DNA of 27,216 nt, from positions 1-27,216 of the forward strand of contig CALCBD010000011.1 of assembly GCA_937897985.1 (NCBI GenBank). Reading direction: 5' to 3'. The stretch comes from an uncultured Paludibacter sp. GTDB lineage: Bacteria > Bacteroidota > Bacteroidia > Bacteroidales > Paludibacteraceae. Below the pieces are notes generated by a model. The model was not told the DNA's origin. It ran no database searches and was given only the letters and a program-made list of their open reading frames with translations. Both the position numbers and the translations under genes were made by a program. Below, piece after piece: positions 24,106-27,216 of the stretch (the stretch's first letter is position 1; every line of letters starts with the position of its first letter).

Positions 24106-24652
24106 AAAATCCTATCTTCCTTCGTTGATTGTTGTTTGCTTTGTTTTTCACCTGCATCTCTGCCAGTGTTTGGTTAATCAGCTCCAACTGCATACGTGTA
24201 TCTTCATTGATATCGTTCTGGTCGGTTAACACCTCATCCATAAATATTCTTAGTTCTTTTAGTTCACGTTGAAGATCAACAGTCCTTTCCATTGACGGAT
24301 ACATCAGCATTTGTCTTGCAGCTACGAAAGCACGTATTATCTGTATATTGACCTGTATGGCAGTTTCACTTTTCAATACACTTGCAAGCATTGCCACGCC
24401 GTGTTCAGTGAATGCATACGGTATTTTTCGTTTTCCACCCCAACTTGAAGTCGCAAATTGCGACTTCAAGTTGATGAATTCCTGCTTCGAAAGCTGAAAC
24501 ATAAAATCGTCCGGGAACCGGGTTATATTGCGTTTAATCTGTTCATTTATGCGTTTTGTCTCTACTCCGTATAGTTCTGCCAGATCGCTATCAAGCATTA
24601 TTTTCTGACCCCTGAGGGTATATATCTTATTTTGTATTGATTGTAAGTCCAT
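24104..24652 (-). CDS. ORF6N domain-containing protein
   Basis: This 182-residue protein has an N-terminal ORF6N (KilA-N-related) domain. The pattern IMLDSDLAELYGVETKRINEQ (about 18-38), then RNITRFPDDFMFQLSKQEF, SSWGGKRKIPYAFTEHGVAML (about 69-89) and the following helix up to FVAARQML is the family pattern. The C-terminal 60 residues are helical and charged, probably a coiled coil. The family is thought to bind DNA and is common in phage and in interspersed cassettes of Bacteroidota; the role of this copy is unknown. Both ends touch repeat blocks: the TAA lies in the edge of copy C and the ATG is about 10 bp from the next block, with no separate promoter region of its own. This suggests the gene travels with the repeats. 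Confidence 0.9.
   Translation of the reverse strand: MDLQSIQNKIYTLRGQKIMLDSDLAELYGVETKRINEQIKRNITRFPDDFMFQLSKQEFINLKSQFATSSWGGKRKIPYAFTEHGVAMLASVLKSETAIQVNIQIIRAFVAARQMLMYPSMERTVDLQRELKELRIFMDEVLTDQNDINEDTRMQLELINQTLAEMQVKNKANNNQRRKIGF
24441..24473. repeat. 33-bp palindrome inside the ORF6N gene
   Basis: Two 16-bp perfect inverted arms (24441-24456 and 24458-24473) flank a single central base. It codes for the conserved INLKSQFATSSWGG part of the ORF6N domain, so the same bases serve a near-perfect hairpin or cruciform and a protein motif. Confidence 0.85.
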
Positions 24653-24660
24653 TCTTTCTT

Positions 24661-24810
24661 TTCTTTGTGTTCTCCGTGCCTCCGTGGTTTTATGTTTTCA
24701 CCGCTGAGGCGCAGAGGGCGCTGAGTTTTCTTCTTCTTCTTCTTCTTTTTGTTCTTCGCGTCTTTGCGGTTTTATGTATTTACCGCGGAGACGCAGAGGG
24801 CGCTGAGTTT
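24661..24810. repeat. Interspersed GC-rich repeat block, copies D-E
   Basis: Two copies of the same core start at 24698 and 24780 (82 bp apart). They are preceded by TCTCCGTGCCTCCGTGG-like text that also precedes copy A. A (TTC)6 microsatellite lies at 24728-24745. The block fills the whole gap between the start of the ORF6N gene and the stop of the T9SS-type gene (24815). Confidence 0.8.
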
Positions 24811-24814
24811 AACT

Positions 24815-27052
24815 TCAAAATACGATTTTATATACAGATCGCTGAATATCATTAGTAATGGTTACGATATATAATTGTCTGATTTGTACAGGGACAATGA
24901 TTTTCACTCCGCCGTTTTCATATTTTGTGAAATAATTTCTTCCTGTCAAATCCACCATTTTTATCTGATAATCACCTTTCATTGCCATTGCATCAATGAT
25001 CAGATCATTGCCTGTTCTGTAGACCATTACCGGTAGATTTTCAGATTTTACATCTGTTCCGAACCTGATATTGAATCTGGATACAGGATCCGCTTTTGTG
25101 GCTTTAAAAGTATAACTTCCACCGTTATACACCGGGCTGATTCTCCCCGTCAGTTCATCTTCAAGTAATACATTTTCCATTGTATCGGGAATAGAGAAGT
25201 GAAGCGTGTAATCGGCGTTTTTCGATACTTTAACGCTCAAAGGGATAACCCGGGACTCTTTCGTATCCGTAAAATACCTGATAGAGAAATACTCTTTACC
25301 CATTGGCAAAAACAACCCAGGTGCCTTAGGTTTATTGGTATCCGATTCGCGGGTTGTGTTAAAAATCTTCATAGCTCCGTTCACATTGTCAGGGCAACCA
25401 AAAAACAGCATCACTTCATCCTGTCCGTTAACAGATGCTGAATTGACAGAGATTTTCATCAAATTTTCATTCGCCTCTGCCGGTTTCACTTTCAACCAGT
25501 TGCTTGCTTCGTTATGTACCCTGCATGAATTATAAAAACTGAATGTACCGGCCGATGCTGCCTGCACAAAAAATCCCTCCATAGGTGGAATATAACGGGT
25601 CACATTATTGGTGCCGGCATCGCCTGCAAAAGCTGAGTTGTATACCCCATAGTTGTCTGCTAAGGTACTCCATATCCAAACATTATATCCACCACCCGTT
25701 TGTTCCAGTAGTGAGCGACTGAAACCACCGTCTGTTTTCCAGTCGATACTGCTCGGGTAGGGATTCCCTATCAGGTTAAATCCTTTGTAATCACCTGTTG
25801 ACGTAGAGGTTAAAGCACAATTTACGGTTCCGTTATTCAGGTTGCCAACAAATTGTTTGGTGGGACTGGTCGCCTGCACGGCATACAAATATCCGCGTCC
25901 GGGAATAAAACTGTTCGATGGATGTGTGGTATTCCAGGTAGGGGCTACGGTGGTGTTCAGGTTATAAATCCAGCACGTAGCCGGTTCGTCCCAAATATAT
26001 AAATCGTAACCGGTACTATCGCCATAGCTACCCTCCGGTGTCCAGTCGGTGTTATGGATAGCTTGCTCAGTTACAGGCGATGAAAGGAAATGCCATGCCG
26101 TGTCTGCTCCATTGATATAGCGGTTTGCGGTGGCAGGCACGTTGTTGGTGTTGTGCATCAATGAACCGGTGCCATCTTCATTGGAGGCAATTATAAAACC
26201 GGTCGTTCCTGCATTGTTGGTCATCGTGCCATTCACCGTCAGACTATTAGCGGGTGTTACCGTAAATGCTGAACCTGAGTTTACGGTAAAGTTATTGGTT
26301 ACAGTGAATGAAGTATTATCGAATACACCTGCAGCATTGACTATAGTCAGGTTGTTTATACTGTTATTCAGCCATGTGTAGCTTTCCAGCGTTTGAGTAC
26401 TGCTTCCGTTGAGCGTAACCGAAGGCGATTGAGAAGTGGCATCCAGCATTCCTGTCGTAGCCGAAAGAGTTCCCGACAGTTTCAGTATCCCGTTCAGTGT
26501 TACATTATTGGTATTACTTACCGCCATATTCACTACCTGATTGTTGTAAAATGTACCGACCGGAATTGTTTGAACCGACGAACCGGCAAAGGTCACCGTG
26601 GAACCCGCAGCCGATGCATCCACCTGAGCGCCGTTGCTTTGATTGAATGAACCATTGAGGGTCAGGTTATGACCGTTGGTCACCATCCGGTAAGTGGATT
26701 GCGCATTGGTTAGCGAGCCGATGGTGCGGTTCTGATCCATCACGCAATGATGGAAGGGGGTCAAATCAAACTGAATATCTTCACCACTTCCGGGTATATT
26801 GCCCAACAACCAGTTGGAAGCAGAGCCCCAGTTGGTATCGGCATATCCTTCCCACATATTGACATAGCTTTGTTGTGCTCCCTGCCATTCATTATATCCA
26901 GACGCTTCCGTACTGCAATAAAATACCTGACTCAGGGTATAACTTACTGAACCACCCGCACCCGAAGCATCACCTCCGGCAGGAATGGCTGCCTGTTGCG
27001 GATAAAGCATTGTGGCAGTAAAAAGCATTAATATGGTCATTAAGTTTTTCAA
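24815..27052 (-). CDS. Large secreted protein with T9SS-type C-terminal sorting domain
   Basis: This 745-residue extracellular or cell-surface protein has a signal peptide (1-20) and the N-terminal motif GGDASGAGGSVSYTLSQV (27-44), common in secreted Bacteroidota proteins. Residues 75-300 are Asn/Thr/Ser-rich beta-repeats of the form NNxTLNGxLxLSG, as in beta-helix adhesins. The middle carries GFNLIGNPYPSSIDW (about 424-438), a marker of this surface-protein group. The C-terminal 70 residues (VYRTGNDLIIDAMAMKGDYQI ... MVDLTGRNYF ... YKIVF) match the type A T9SS sorting domain. No T9SS machinery gene is in the window. The start is TTG at 27052, which keeps a Lys before the hydrophobic core; the ATG at 27040 is the alternative. 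Both ends lie close to repeat blocks. Confidence 0.83.
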   Translation of the reverse strand: MKNLMTILMLFTATMLYPQQAAIPAGGDASGAGGSVSYTLSQVFYCSTEASGYNEWQGAQQSYVNMWEGYADTNWGSASNWLLGNIPGSGEDIQFDLTPFHHCVMDQNRTIGSLTNAQSTYRMVTNGHNLTLNGSFNQSNGAQVDASAAGSTVTFAGSSVQTIPVGTFYNNQVVNMAVSNTNNVTLNGILKLSGTLSATTGMLDATSQSPSVTLNGSSTQTLESYTWLNNSINNLTIVNAAGVFDNTSFTVTNNFTVNSGSAFTVTPANSLTVNGTMTNNAGTTGFIIASNEDGTGSLMHNTNNVPATANRYINGADTAWHFLSSPVTEQAIHNTDWTPEGSYGDSTGYDLYIWDEPATCWIYNLNTTVAPTWNTTHPSNSFIPGRGYLYAVQATSPTKQFVGNLNNGTVNCALTSTSTGDYKGFNLIGNPYPSSIDWKTDGGFSRSLLEQTGGGYNVWIWSTLADNYGVYNSAFAGDAGTNNVTRYIPPMEGFFVQAASAGTFSFYNSCRVHNEASNWLKVKPAEANENLMKISVNSASVNGQDEVMLFFGCPDNVNGAMKIFNTTRESDTNKPKAPGLFLPMGKEYFSIRYFTDTKESRVIPLSVKVSKNADYTLHFSIPDTMENVLLEDELTGRISPVYNGGSYTFKATKADPVSRFNIRFGTDVKSENLPVMVYRTGNDLIIDAMAMKGDYQIKMVDLTGRNYFTKYENGGVKIIVPVQIRQLYIVTITNDIQRSVYKIVF

Positions 27053-27063
27053 ATCAGTTTTTT

Positions 27064-27216
27064 CTTTGCGAACTTCGCGCCTTTGCGGTTTATGTTTTAC
27101 CGCGGAGACGCAGAGGGCGCTGAGTTTTCTTTTCTTCTTTGAGCCTCCCGATAAATCGGGATCTTCGTTTCACTACGATTTGCGGTTTATGTTTTACCGC
27201 GGAGGCGCAGAGAGCG
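27064..27216. repeat. Interspersed GC-rich repeat block, copies F-G (cut by window end)
   Basis: Cores start at 27097 and 27194 (97 bp apart); the second is cut by the window edge. Between them 27144-27187 is identical over 44 bp to 23941-23984, including CCCGATAAATCGGG. The block begins about 12 bp upstream of the TTG start of the T9SS-type gene. Confidence 0.8.

Noticed and set aside
24104..24652. Prophage remnant, based on the ORF6N domain
   Set aside because: No other phage-like gene is present and the gene is framed by interspersed repeats, so a repeat-associated cassette fits better.

Overview
The window comes from a member of the Bacteroidota, most likely Bacteroidales or a close relative. 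The signs are Bacteroidota-type promoters (TAnnTTTG at -7, in one case with TTG at -33), a lipoprotein TamA homologue (TamL), a TonB-receptor-like barrel with a carboxypeptidase-regulatory N-domain, a secreted protein with a type IX secretion (T9SS)-type C-terminus, DUF4402 proteins, and low-GC intergenic DNA without clear Shine-Dalgarno sequences. No rRNA, tRNA or CRISPR array was seen.

Left part (1-16.4 kb), mostly housekeeping. A leftward operon runs VanZ-like protein, dprA, DUF4268 protein. It is divergent from an M48 lipoprotein protease and shares with it a palindromic promoter region. Then come a ferritin-domain/VIT1-type iron transporter (MbfA-like), a secreted Arg/Asn/Asp-rich protein with one EF-hand-like loop, and the overlapping pair cvpA-rnhB. 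These converge on tamL with only 4 bp between the stop codons. tamL is divergent from a TrmH/SpoU RNA methyltransferase, and -7 boxes there help choose both start codons. A TonB-receptor-like outer-membrane protein, pyruvate kinase, type II dehydroquinase (aroQ) and a small four-helix membrane protein follow.

Middle part (16.4-23.7 kb), the main point of interest. After a TraB/GumN protein lies a leftward cluster that reads as a chaperone-usher surface-fibre system. In transcription order it is DUF4402 subunit A, subunit B, subunit C, a PapD-like periplasmic chaperone, a fourth DUF4402 subunit (D), and an 854-residue usher-like outer-membrane protein. The usher candidate has the FimD-like order of N-domain, barrel with an inserted Ig-like plug, and two C-terminal beta-sandwiches. 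Hairpins separate A from B and B from C, and an ATTCA/TGAAT motif recurs in inverted orientation before B and before the chaperone gene. Subunits A-C end in Tyr-Asn; subunit D does not, has the shortest N-terminal extension and lies next to the usher. This suggests a shaft versus tip/initiator division of labour.

Right part (23.7-27.2 kb), accessory. Two genes, an ORF6N-domain protein and a large T9SS-type secreted protein, are each fitted tightly between blocks of an interspersed repeat built on an ACCGCGGAG(a/g)CGCAGAGGGCGC core. Two repeat blocks also carry the same 44-bp insert with a CCCGAT/ATCGGG palindrome. The ORF6N gene contains a 33-bp almost perfect palindrome inside its reading frame.
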